The notes beneath the pieces are model-generated. The model was not told where the DNA came from, ran no database searches, and saw nothing but the letters and a program-made list of their open reading frames with translations. From Candidatus Omnitrophota bacterium (GTDB taxonomy: Bacteria > Omnitrophota > Gorgyraeia > Gygaellales > Profunditerraquicolaceae), in contig JAMWCL010000006.1 in NCBI GenBank assembly GCA_023819035.1, positions 1 through 46,041 on the forward strand: a DNA stretch of 46,041 nt, in the 5' to 3' direction. Made by a program: the position numbers and the translations under genes. How positions within the stretch are numbered: the stretch's first letter is position 1; the number at the start of each line of letters is the position of its first letter. Below are positions 12,664 through 21,148 of the stretch, piece after piece.

Positions 12664-12862
12664 GATCTGAGGAGAATTTTGGAGAGAGTGTAGAAATAGA
12701 AGGGAAGAGCGTTAAGGAAGCAATGAAAAAAGCATTAAAACTGTTTAAGATACCTCTGAATATTTAAAAATCCAGATTCTTAAGGAAGAAGAAAAAGGGG
12801 TTTTTGGTATACCAGGAGGCAAACCCGCAAAGATAAAACTAAGAATAATAAAAAAAGGATAA
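12660..12862 (+). pseudogene. Jag N-terminal-domain-like remnant, split across two frames
   Basis: Frame 1 MRSEENFGESVEIEGKSVKEAMKKALKLFKIPLNI*; the -1 frame continues EYLKIQILKEEEKGVFGIPGGKPAKIKLRIIKKG*. Confidence 0.6.
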
Positions 12863-12870
12863 AAAAATAC

Positions 12871-12898
12871 TTGACAATAAATGAGGTTTTTAGATAAT
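12871..12898 (+). promoter_or_regulatory. Promoter TTGACA-N16-GATAAT upstream of parA
   Basis: TTGACA 12871-12876, GATAAT 12893-12898. Confidence 0.5.
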
Positions 12899-12954
12899 AA
12901 TTTTAGGGAAAAGCAAGGTTCCTTAAAGAACTTGCTAAGATTTTTAAGAATATA

Positions 12955-13749
12955 ATGGGTAAGACTATCGCTTTATGTAACCAAAAAGGAGGTACAGGTA
13001 AGACTACCACTGCCATTAATCTGGCTACCTATTTAGCCATTTTTCCTAAGCGGGTTTTGTTAGTGGATCTGGATCCTCAAGCAAATGCTACCAGTGGCTT
13101 AGGAATAAATAAACACGATATTAAAAAAAGTACTTATCATGTGCTTTTAGAGGAGCTTGAGATAAAGGAGATCCTTCAATCTACTCCGATAGAGAACCTT
13201 ATCCTTGCTCCTTCTAATTTAGATTTAACCGGAGCAGAGGTAGAATTGGTAGGGGTTTTAGGAAGGGAGAATCGTTTAAAAAAAGGGTTAAGCTCGGTAA
13301 AGGAGGAGTTTGATTTTATCTTTATTGATTCGCCTCCTTCTTTAGGTTTATTGACCATTAATACCTTGTGCGCCGCTGATTCTGTGCTTATACCTGTCCA
13401 ATGTGAATATTATGCCTTAGAAGGATTAACACAACTTCTTAATACTATTAAACTTGTGAAAAATAACCTTAATCCTAATCTCGAGATCGAAGGGGTTCTT
13501 TTAACCATGGCAGATTTTCGCACCAATCTTACTAAAGAGATAATCCAAGAGGTAAGGGATTATTTTAAGGAAAAGGTTTATCAAACAGTAATTCCTCGTA
13601 ACGTTCGTTTAAGCGAGGCTCCGGGTTTTGGAAAACCTGTATTTTTATATGACCGAGAGTCCTTGGGAGCAAAGAAATATGAGGAATTAAGCAAAGAAAT
13701 CTTAGGCGTTCCTTTAACCCCTCAACCAATCCTTGAAGGAGAGCAATAA
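12955..13749 (+). CDS. parA: Chromosome partitioning ATPase ParA/Soj
   Basis: CNQKGGTGKTTTAINLA, LLVDLDPQANATSGLG, FIDSPPSLGLLT. Confidence 0.95.
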   Translation: MGKTIALCNQKGGTGKTTTAINLATYLAIFPKRVLLVDLDPQANATSGLGINKHDIKKSTYHVLLEELEIKEILQSTPIENLILAPSNLDLTGAEVELVGVLGRENRLKKGLSSVKEEFDFIFIDSPPSLGLLTINTLCAADSVLIPVQCEYYALEGLTQLLNTIKLVKNNLNPNLEIEGVLLTMADFRTNLTKEIIQEVRDYFKEKVYQTVIPRNVRLSEAPGFGKPVFLYDRESLGAKKYEELSKEILGVPLTPQPILEGEQ

Positions 13750-14648
13750 TGTCAAGAAAAGCCTTAGGAAAAGGAATTGGTGCTTTAATCCCGGAAAAAG
13801 AAGGTCAAAAAGAAACCCAAGAAAAACAGGATAAGATTATTTATGTCCAGACTGGACAAATTAAACCTAGTCCTTATCAACCCAGAGAGGATTTTGATCT
13901 CCAAAGTTTAGAAGAATTGACCCAATCTATAAAGGAAAAAGGATTGATTCAACCTTTAATTGTGCGGAGAAAAGGGGATTATTATGAATTAATTGCCGGA
14001 GAACGTCGACTTCGTGCTGCTAACTTATTGAATATAAAAGAGATACCTGTAATCATTAAAGATGTAGATGACCGCGATTCCTTAGAGATCTCTTTGATTG
14101 AAAATGTCCAACGTCAGGCCCTTAACCCGATTGAAGAAGCGCGTGCCTATCAGTATCTTATTGATAAATTTATGGTTACACAAGAAAAGATCAGTCAGGT
14201 CTTGGGAAAGGCAAGGACAACCATTACTAATACATTGCGTTTATTGAAATTACCCCAGGAGATTCAGCAGGAGATCCGTAAGGGAAGGATCTCTTTTGCC
14301 CATGGCAAGGTTCTTTTAGAGATTGAGGATCCTAATCAACAGCGAAGACTTGCCCAGGAGATAATTCTCAAGAACCTTTCGGTAAAGGAGCTGGAGAATC
14401 TTGTTCGGCGCTATAAGCCCGTAAGAAAACAACCGGACATAAAATTGAAGGACCGCGATCCTCACCTTATGCTTTTGGAAGATAAGCTTCAGCAATGCTT
14501 AGGTACGAAGGTAAGGATTAATAAGAAGAAAAAGCATGGACATATCCGTATTGAATTTTATTCATCTCAGGATTTAGAAAGGATTATTCAGATAATCTTA
14601 GAAAAAAAGGATAATGAATCAGGCAACCCTGATCCTTATCAAACCTGA
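13749..14648 (+). CDS. parB: Chromosome partitioning protein ParB/Spo0J
   Basis: KALGKGIGALIPE, IKPSPYQPRE, LIAGERRLRAA, LIENVQRQALNPIEEA. Confidence 0.95.
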   Translation: MSRKALGKGIGALIPEKEGQKETQEKQDKIIYVQTGQIKPSPYQPREDFDLQSLEELTQSIKEKGLIQPLIVRRKGDYYELIAGERRLRAANLLNIKEIPVIIKDVDDRDSLEISLIENVQRQALNPIEEARAYQYLIDKFMVTQEKISQVLGKARTTITNTLRLLKLPQEIQQEIRKGRISFAHGKVLLEIEDPNQQRRLAQEIILKNLSVKELENLVRRYKPVRKQPDIKLKDRDPHLMLLEDKLQQCLGTKVRINKKKKHGHIRIEFYSSQDLERIIQIILEKKDNESGNPDPYQT

Positions 14649-15117
14649 TGGACTTAAGAAGTCATTGACCGGAAATATCTTAACCCGTTTATCTGAGACT
14701 AAATTAGAGATTGTCGCCGCCAAGATAGTCCGCGTCTCTGATGAATTAGCCCGTAAGCACTATTATCATCTTAAGGATAAGCCATTTTTTGAAGATTTAA
14801 TTAAATATATTAAAGGTGAGTTTCACGGTCGCAGAAAGGTAATGGCTTTAGTTTATTGGGGAGAATCTGCGATTGAAAAATGCCGTGCCTTGGCGGGAGC
14901 AACTAATCCCGAGGAAGCAGAGGCTACTACCATAAGGGGTGCCTACGGAAGAATCACTACCTCAGGGGTCTATGAGAATGTCATTCATGTTTCCGCAAAT
15001 GAGGCAGAGGCGGAAAGAGAGATTAAGCTTTGGTTTCAACCCGATGAGATTATCGTTGACCTTTATCCCACAAAGGAGATTATTGAGAAGGAAAAAAAGG
15101 TGCGGGTTTGGGCTTAG
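14614..15117 (+). CDS. ndk: Nucleoside diphosphate kinase
   Basis: ATLILIKPDGLKKSLTGNIL, TNPEEAEATTIRGAYG, NVIHVSANEAEAEREI; 35-nt overlap with parB. Confidence 0.92.
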   Translation: MNQATLILIKPDGLKKSLTGNILTRLSETKLEIVAAKIVRVSDELARKHYYHLKDKPFFEDLIKYIKGEFHGRRKVMALVYWGESAIEKCRALAGATNPEEAEATTIRGAYGRITTSGVYENVIHVSANEAEAEREIKLWFQPDEIIVDLYPTKEIIEKEKKVRVWA

Positions 15118-15128
15118 CGGGGGTTAAG

Positions 15129-15962
15129 ATGATAAAGAGCATGACCGGTTTTGGGGCAGGTCAGAAAGAAATCAGAGGTTATGGAAGGATCTCTTTAGAA
15201 CTGCGCAGTACCAACCACCGTTTTTTAGATATCGTCTGTCATTTACCGGAGGGGTTTTTAGGCTTGCAGGAGCAGATAAAAAAGGAGATCGCCGCAAAGA
15301 TTCGGCGGGGAAGGCTAACCTGTGTGCTTACCCCGCTTGCCTTAGAACCAAAGAGGGTGTTTATAGATAAGAATCTGCTTAAGGAATATCTTAGCGAATT
15401 AAAGATGGTAAAGAAAGAGATTAACCTAAATGATACCTTAAACATAGAAACCCTTATTCATCTTCCCGGGGTTTTATCTATAAAAGAGCCTGGATTATCC
15501 GATGATAAAAAAAGATTCTGGAGCTTGCTTAAGGAATTACTTAATCAAGTGTTAGAAGATTTAATCAAGATGCGCCAGAAAGAAGGAAAGGCTTTGTATG
15601 TTTATCTTAATAAAAGGATACAAAATATCCAGTTAATCTTAAAGAAGCTCGAGCGGATTTTTAACGAAAAGATCAAGCTTAAACTTCTTAAATTTAGGAC
15701 CGATGAGGAACGCGTTAATTTTTTAAAACAGGTAGATATCTCAGAAGAGTTAGACAGACTTTCTTTTCATGCAAGAAATTTTAAAAAGTCTCTTTTAAAG
15801 AATGGTTCGGTAGGAAAAGAATTAGATTTTATTGCTCAGGAGATGCAGCGTGAAGCTAATACCTTAGCAGCTAAATCCTTTGATGGAGAGATCTCTCGGA
15901 GGATAATAAAAATAAAGACGCAGATTGAAAAGATCCGCGAGCAGGTACAGAATATAGAGTGA
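15129..15962 (+). CDS. yicC: YicC-family endoribonuclease
   Basis: MIKSMTGFGAGQ, LRSTNHRFLDI, ELDFIAQEMQREANTLAAKS. Confidence 0.92.
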   Translation: MIKSMTGFGAGQKEIRGYGRISLELRSTNHRFLDIVCHLPEGFLGLQEQIKKEIAAKIRRGRLTCVLTPLALEPKRVFIDKNLLKEYLSELKMVKKEINLNDTLNIETLIHLPGVLSIKEPGLSDDKKRFWSLLKELLNQVLEDLIKMRQKEGKALYVYLNKRIQNIQLILKKLERIFNEKIKLKLLKFRTDEERVNFLKQVDISEELDRLSFHARNFKKSLLKNGSVGKELDFIAQEMQREANTLAAKSFDGEISRRIIKIKTQIEKIREQVQNIE

Positions 15963-16549
15963 AGAAGGGTTTTCTCTTTGTAATCTCAGGTCCCTCGGGT
16001 GTAGGTAAAACGACGCTCCTAAGGGAGATTCTTAAGGACCGGCTACTTAAGGATAAACTGGTGAAATCCATATCCTTTACTACTCGGCCAAAAAGAGTAA
16101 ACGAGAAGGATAAAAAGGATTATTTTTTTATCAGTAAAGAGGAATTTAAAAATAAACTTAAGGATAAAAAAATACTTGAATGGACAAGATATTTAGGTTA
16201 TGATTACGCAACGCCTAAGGATTTTGTGGAAGAACAGCTTAGACAAGGAAGATCGGTAATTTTATGTTTGGATTTTAAGGGTGCCTCTAGGATAAAAAGT
16301 CTTTATCCTCAAGATTCTGTAACTATATTTTTAAAACCACCTTCTTTAAAGGTTTTAGAACAGCGGATCCTTAAGCGTTCAAGAGGGATCTCGGGTGAAG
16401 AGCTTAGCCGGCGGTTGAAGATAGCCAAAGAGGAATTATCTCATTATAAAAAATACGATTACTGGATATTAAATAAGAATCTGAAGCAGGCAATCGAGCA
16501 ATTAAAAAGGATTATTCTGGCTAAAGTAAGCCTTCTTAAGGAGGTTTAA
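15959..16549 (+). CDS. gmk: Guanylate kinase (GTG start)
   Basis: LFVISGPSGVGKTTL, SISFTTRPKR, RYLGYDYATPKDFVEEQL. Confidence 0.95.
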   Translation: MKKGFLFVISGPSGVGKTTLLREILKDRLLKDKLVKSISFTTRPKRVNEKDKKDYFFISKEEFKNKLKDKKILEWTRYLGYDYATPKDFVEEQLRQGRSVILCLDFKGASRIKSLYPQDSVTIFLKPPSLKVLEQRILKRSRGISGEELSRRLKIAKEELSHYKKYDYWILNKNLKQAIEQLKRIILAKVSLLKEV

Positions 16550-16550
16550 G

Positions 16551-16769
16551 GTGATGAGCTATGTGCCGTTAGAAAAACTTATCGATAAATCACAGGATTC
16601 TGTTTACAAGCTAGTGATCCTTGCTTCCAAAAGGGCATTGGAGATTGCCGAGGGGCAACCCAGATTGGTAAATGTAGACTCGGCGATAAAGCCTTCTACG
16701 GTAGCCTTGTATGAGATTGCCGAAGGAAAGGTGCGCGCACAAAAACCCAGATCTAAAGAAAATAAATGA
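16551..16769 (+). CDS. rpoZ: RNA polymerase omega subunit
   Basis: KYKLVILASKRALEIAEG-like pattern; position between gmk and coaC. Confidence 0.85.
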   Translation: MMSYVPLEKLIDKSQDSVYKLVILASKRALEIAEGQPRLVNVDSAIKPSTVALYEIAEGKVRAQKPRSKENK

Positions 16770-17335
16770 AAAACAAAAAAAAGGAGATTATCCTAGGGGT
16801 AACCGCCAGCATTGCGATCTATAAAGCCTGCCAGCTTATCCGTCAGCTTAAAGAAGAGGGGTTTTCGGTAACGGTAGTAATGAGCAAGGAGGCAGGGAAG
16901 TTTATCCGGCCGTTGGTCTTCCAGAGTCTTTCCGGAAATAAGGTTTATCAGGGGCTTTTTGCACCTGTGCAGACCTGGGAGATTGAGCATGTCGCTTTAG
17001 CTGATAAGGCGAATCTGGTCTTAGTTGCGCCTGCGACTGCCAATATAATTGGTAAACTTGCCAGTGGTATATATGATGATTTATTAACCTGTATTATTTC
17101 TGCCACTAGGGCTCCGGTTTTGATCTGTCCAGCAATGAATGAGAATATGTATAAGAATAAGGTAGTTCAGGATAACATCAAGCGTTTAAAGCTCTATGGT
17201 TATAGATTTGTAGAGCCAAAGATAGGTAGACTTGCTTGCGGAAGGAAGGGATGGGGTCGACTTGCTGAGCCTGATGAGATTATTAAGGAGGTAAAAAGGA
17301 TTCTTAAGAATAAATCTGGCGCGGTAGCCAAGTAG
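16766..17335 (+). CDS. coaC: Phosphopantothenoylcysteine decarboxylase domain only (CoaC)
   Basis: LGVTASIAIYKACQLIRQL, ATANIIGKLASGIYDDLLT, PAMNENMYKN; no CoaB domain follows; stop codon lies within tRNA-Cys. Confidence 0.88.
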   Translation: MKNKKKEIILGVTASIAIYKACQLIRQLKEEGFSVTVVMSKEAGKFIRPLVFQSLSGNKVYQGLFAPVQTWEIEHVALADKANLVLVAPATANIIGKLASGIYDDLLTCIISATRAPVLICPAMNENMYKNKVVQDNIKRLKLYGYRFVEPKIGRLACGRKGWGRLAEPDEIIKEVKRILKNKSGAVAK

Positions 17336-17389
17336 AAAGGCAGTGGTCTGCAAAACCATTATACGTGGGTGCAAATCCCACCCGCGCCT
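17318..17389 (+). tRNA. tRNA-Cys (anticodon GCA)
   Basis: Acceptor GGCGCGG/CCGCGCC, anticodon loop CTGCAAA, U73 discriminator; CCA not encoded. Confidence 0.95.
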
Positions 17390-17392
17390 TTT

Positions 17393-17475
17393 GGGCAAGT
17401 GGCGGAATGGCATACGCACAGGACTTAAAATCCTGGGTCCGAAAGGACGTGAGGGTTCGACTCCCTCCTTGCCCA
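17393..17475 (+). tRNA. tRNA-Leu (anticodon TAA)
   Basis: Acceptor GGGCAAG/CTTGCCC, anticodon stem CAGGA/TCCTG, loop CTTAAAA, long variable arm, T-loop TTCGACT. Confidence 0.95.
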
Positions 17476-17487
17476 TCTTAGGTTTGT

Positions 17488-17564
17488 GGGCGGTTGGCGC
17501 AGTTGGTTAGCGCGTTAGTTTGACATACTAAAGGTCACAGGTTCGAGTCCTGTACCGCCCACCA
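17488..17564 (+). tRNA. tRNA-Val (anticodon GAC), 3' CCA encoded
   Basis: Acceptor GGGCGGT/ACCGCCC, anticodon stem TTAGT/ACTAA, loop TTGACAT; ACCA at 17561-17564. Confidence 0.93.
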
Positions 17565-17651
17565 GCGATGCAAGGGTTACCCTGATCTTTTCGTAAATTT
17601 TAGCAGGTGGATTTGCTTTTTAAGAGGTAGTGTAGTTTAGAAAGGATTAAC

Positions 17652-19373
17652 ATGGATTTAAATATCTTAAGGCATTCCTGCGCGCATATTATGGCCCAGG
17701 CGGTAAAGGAGCTTTGGCCTGCAACAAAATTAGGGATTGGTCCAGCCATTGAGGATGGTTTCTATTACGACTTTGATAAAAAAGACCCCTTTGATGAACA
17801 AGACCTAAGAAAGATAGAGGAAAAAATGCAGGAGATTATTCAGAAGGATTTACCTTTTAACCGCCGGGAGATCCCCAAAGAAGAGGCAAAGAGGATCTTT
17901 AAGGCCTTAAATGAGGACTATAAACTTATTCTGTTAGAGGAGATCCCTGAGGATAAGGTTTGCATATATAAAACCGGTGAGGGATTTGTGGATCTGTGTA
18001 GAGGGCCTCATGTAGAATCTACGGGCAAGGTTAGATTCTTTAAGTTATTATCCGTAGCCGGAGCTTATTGGCATGGGATTGAAACCAATCCTATGCTCCA
18101 GAGGATCTATGGTACATGCTTTAACACCGCTGAGGAATTAAATACCTATCTTAAAGATTTAGAGGAGGCAAGGCTACGGGATCATCGCAGGTTAGGTCCT
18201 CAGTTAGAATTCTTTGATATCTATTATCAGGAGGCAGGTGCAGGATTGGTTTTTTATCATCCTAAGGGAGCACTTTTAAGGATGATTATCGAGGATTACG
18301 AAAGAAGCCAGCATCTTAAGCGAGGGTATCAACTGGTAGTCACCCCGCATATTATGCAGACAGAGCTTTGGCAGACCTCAGGACACTATGATTACTATAA
18401 AGAGAATATGTATACCTTTAAGATTGAAGATAAGGAATATGTGGTTAAGCCCATGAATTGCCCGGGGCATATCTTAATTTATAAATCTAAGCTGCGCAGT
18501 TATAAGGAACTGCCTATTCGTTATTTTGAATTAGGCACAGTTTATCGACGGGAGAAAGCAGGGGTATTACATGGATTGTTAAGGGTGCGGGGCTTTACCC
18601 AGGATGATGCCCATATCTTTTGTTTGCCTGCACAGCTTAAAGATGAGATAAGCTCGATTATTGATTTTGTCTTTGAGACAATGAAGGTCTTTGGTTTTGA
18701 TGATGTAGGGATTGAGTTAAGCACGCGGCCGGAAAAATATATTGGGACAGAACAGGATTGGCAAGAAGCCACCCTGGCCTTAGAGGAGGTCTTAAAAGAA
18801 AGAAGGCTACCTTACCAGATAAATATAGGAGAAGGTGCCTTTTATGGTCCAAAGATAGATATAAAACTAAAGGACGCCTTAAAGCGAAGGTGGCAGTGTG
18901 CTACTATTCAATGTGATTTTGCTTTACCGAAGAGATTTAAGCTTACCTATATAGATAAGGATGGCAAAGAAAAGCAGCCCGTAATGTTACACCGGGTTTT
19001 ATTGGGAAGCCTGGAGCGATTTGTGGGAGCTTTATTGGAGCATTATAAAGGTGCCTTACCTTTATGGCTTTCTCCCATCCAGATAAGGATTATTCCTTTA
19101 AGGGATGAATTTAATGACTATGCTCAACAGATCAAACGGATTCTCCAAGATAATAATCTGCGTATAGATATAGATGAGGCAGATGAAACACTCGATAAAA
19201 GGATCCGCAATGCTGAATTAGAAAGGATTCCTTACATCTTAATCCTGGGTAAGCGTGAATATGAGACCAGCCAGATCTCGGTAAGAAAAAGAGGGATGCA
19301 GGATTTAGGAAGGATGAAGCTGGAGGAGCTGGTAAAAAGGATAAAACAGGAGCTTCAGAAAGAGATTTATTAA
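17652..19373 (+). CDS. thrS: Threonyl-tRNA synthetase lacking the N-terminal TGS domain
   Basis: Starts at ILRHSCAHIMAQAV; CRGPHV, AGAYWHG...MLQRIYGT, MNCPGHILIYKS, GAFYGPKIDIKLKDA. Confidence 0.95.
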   Translation: MDLNILRHSCAHIMAQAVKELWPATKLGIGPAIEDGFYYDFDKKDPFDEQDLRKIEEKMQEIIQKDLPFNRREIPKEEAKRIFKALNEDYKLILLEEIPEDKVCIYKTGEGFVDLCRGPHVESTGKVRFFKLLSVAGAYWHGIETNPMLQRIYGTCFNTAEELNTYLKDLEEARLRDHRRLGPQLEFFDIYYQEAGAGLVFYHPKGALLRMIIEDYERSQHLKRGYQLVVTPHIMQTELWQTSGHYDYYKENMYTFKIEDKEYVVKPMNCPGHILIYKSKLRSYKELPIRYFELGTVYRREKAGVLHGLLRVRGFTQDDAHIFCLPAQLKDEISSIIDFVFETMKVFGFDDVGIELSTRPEKYIGTEQDWQEATLALEEVLKERRLPYQINIGEGAFYGPKIDIKLKDALKRRWQCATIQCDFALPKRFKLTYIDKDGKEKQPVMLHRVLLGSLERFVGALLEHYKGALPLWLSPIQIRIIPLRDEFNDYAQQIKRILQDNNLRIDIDEADETLDKRIRNAELERIPYILILGKREYETSQISVRKRGMQDLGRMKLEELVKRIKQELQKEIY

Positions 19374-19395
19374 AGGACAAAAGGAGGTGGTCCAT

Positions 19396-19902
19396 ATTAG
19401 AAGGTTTATTCGCATTAATGAAAGAATAAATGCTGCCGAGGTTCGCCTTATTGATCCAGACGGAAAGCAGTTAGGGGTAGTGCCTTTACAGAAAGCACTG
19501 GAGATAGCCAATCAGTATGATCTGGATTTAATCGAGGTTGCTCCCCAGGCATCTCCCCCTGTCTGCAAGATCGCCGATTTTAGTAAGTTTAAATATAACC
19601 AGGAAAAAAAAGAACGTCTGGTAAAGAAACATCATAAACAGGGTCGACTCAAAGAGATTCGCCTAAAGCCCAATATTAACGAACACGATTATCAAACAAA
19701 GTTAAAGCAAGCAATGAATTTTTTAAAAAAGAAAGATAAGGTTAAGATAAATATGTTCTTTCGCGGAAGGCAGATGGAACACCTGGAATTAGGAAAGCAG
19801 ATCTTAGATAAACTTATTCAAGACACCCAACAGATTGCCCAAATAGAAAAGGAACCCCATTTAGAAGGCAGGGTGATGAGTTTGGTATTTGCGCCGAGAT
19901 AA
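19396..19902 (+). CDS. infC: Translation initiation factor IF-3, probable AUU start
   Basis: RRFIRINERINAAEVRLIDPDGKQLGVV, DLIEVAPQASPPVCKIADFSKFKYNQEKK; AAGGAGGTGGTC precedes ATT at 19396. Track GTG at 19387 overlaps the SD. Confidence 0.9.
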   Translation: MRRFIRINERINAAEVRLIDPDGKQLGVVPLQKALEIANQYDLDLIEVAPQASPPVCKIADFSKFKYNQEKKERLVKKHHKQGRLKEIRLKPNINEHDYQTKLKQAMNFLKKKDKVKINMFFRGRQMEHLELGKQILDKLIQDTQQIAQIEKEPHLEGRVMSLVFAPR

Positions 19903-19927
19903 TCTTATTAAGAAAAGGAGGAGGGTT

Positions 19928-20125
19928 TTGAGTCTGAAGACGAAAAAATCTGTGGCCAAAAGATTTTCTTTGACAAAGAAAGGAAGATTGAAACATCCTT
20001 TTGCAGGAAAAAGTCATCTTTTGACAAAAAAGAAGGCAAAGAGAATCCGCAAGTTAAGAAGGAAGCAGGTGCTCCGGAATAAAAAATATATAAGGTATCT
20101 TAAAAAGATGTTGCCTTACCGATAA
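19928..20125 (+). CDS. rpmI: 50S ribosomal protein L35 (TTG start)
   Basis: SLKTKKSVAKRFSLTKKGRLKHPFAGKSHLLTKKKAKRIRKLRR; SD AAAGGAGGAGG upstream of TTG. Confidence 0.9.
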   Translation: MSLKTKKSVAKRFSLTKKGRLKHPFAGKSHLLTKKKAKRIRKLRRKQVLRNKKYIRYLKKMLPYR

Positions 20126-20141
20126 AACAAGGAGCAGGACT

Positions 20142-20492
20142 ATGACCAAGGTAAAACATAGTGTGACAACTCATAAAAGAAAAAAGAGGGTATTAAAAAA
20201 AGCCAAGGGTTTCTGGGGCGATCGTGCAAAGCAATTTCAACAGGCACGCCGGACTTTAATGCGCGCCATGGTTTTTGCCTACCGAGATAGGCGGAGAAAG
20301 AAACGCCTGTTTAGAAGGCTTTGGATTACCCGGCTTAATGCCGCCTGTCGACAACAAGGGATTACTTATAGTGGATTTATCCATGCACTTAAGGAGGCTA
20401 ATATAAAAATAGATAGAAAGCTTCTGGCAGATTTAGCCATAAGGGATGAGAAGGCATTTGAAAGAATAGTTGAGATAGCCAGGGATAAATAA
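20142..20492 (+). CDS. rplT: 50S ribosomal protein L20
   Basis: KRVLKKAKGFWGDRAKQFQQARRTLMRAMVFAYRDRRRKKRLFRRLWITRLNAACR. Confidence 0.97.
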   Translation: MTKVKHSVTTHKRKKRVLKKAKGFWGDRAKQFQQARRTLMRAMVFAYRDRRRKKRLFRRLWITRLNAACRQQGITYSGFIHALKEANIKIDRKLLADLAIRDEKAFERIVEIARDK

Positions 20493-20493
20493 T

Positions 20494-21138
20494 ATGTATG
20501 TAATAATCGTGGGTTGTGGAAGGGTGGGTTCCGAATTAGCCAAGCTTTTATCTAACGAAGGTCATGATGTAGTCATCATCGATAAGAACCCCTCTAGCTT
20601 TCAACGCTTAGGAGACAGTTTTAATGGTTTAACCTTACTAGGCAATGGTTATGACTTAAGCCTTTTAAGGCAGGCAGGGATTGAGAAGGCAGATGCCTTT
20701 TGTGCGCTTACCAATGGTGATAATACTAATCTTACCTCTGCTCAGATAGCCAAGAGGATATTTAAGGTCCCTAAGGTGATTGCCCGTGTCTACGATCCTC
20801 AGCGCGCCCATATCTATGCAAGTTTAGGGCTGGAGGTAATCAGCGGGACAATCCTTTTTGCTGCCATGATTAGGGATAAGATTATTGAGAGTCGTTTTTC
20901 TAGTTATCTAATTGAGACTAAGGAATTAGGGGTTATTGAGATTGAGGTAAAGGACAATTTAGCAGGTAAGGCTATTCAGGATATAAATATACCTGGTGAA
21001 TTATTGGTGGTAGCAATAAGGAGATTGCAAGGAGTGATTCTACCTGAACCCTCCTTAATGCTTAAACCCAAAGATATCTTAATGGCAGTAGTTAAGGTTA
21101 CCAGTCTTAAGAAGATAAAAGAGAGATTTAACTTATAA
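20494..21138 (+). CDS. trkA: TrkA/KtrA-family K+ uptake regulatory protein
   Basis: MYVIIVGCGRVGSELAKLL Rossmann motif plus TrkA-C-like region. Confidence 0.85.
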   Translation: MYVIIVGCGRVGSELAKLLSNEGHDVVIIDKNPSSFQRLGDSFNGLTLLGNGYDLSLLRQAGIEKADAFCALTNGDNTNLTSAQIAKRIFKVPKVIARVYDPQRAHIYASLGLEVISGTILFAAMIRDKIIESRFSSYLIETKELGVIEIEVKDNLAGKAIQDINIPGELLVVAIRRLQGVILPEPSLMLKPKDILMAVVKVTSLKKIKERFNL

Positions 21139-21148
21139 GGAAGGGATT

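Noticed and set aside
12720-12775. Programmed -1 frameshifting in the Jag-like gene via the A6 run
   Set aside because: Slipping at the A6 run would hit a stop (gtt taa) soon after; no suitable slippery heptamer in the remaining window
17186-17476. Minus-strand ORF MGKEGVEPSRPFGPRILSPVRMPFRHLPKRRGWDLHPRIMVLQTTAF...
   Set aside because: This is the typical spurious translation of antisense tRNA genes (tRNA-Leu/Cys); not a protein
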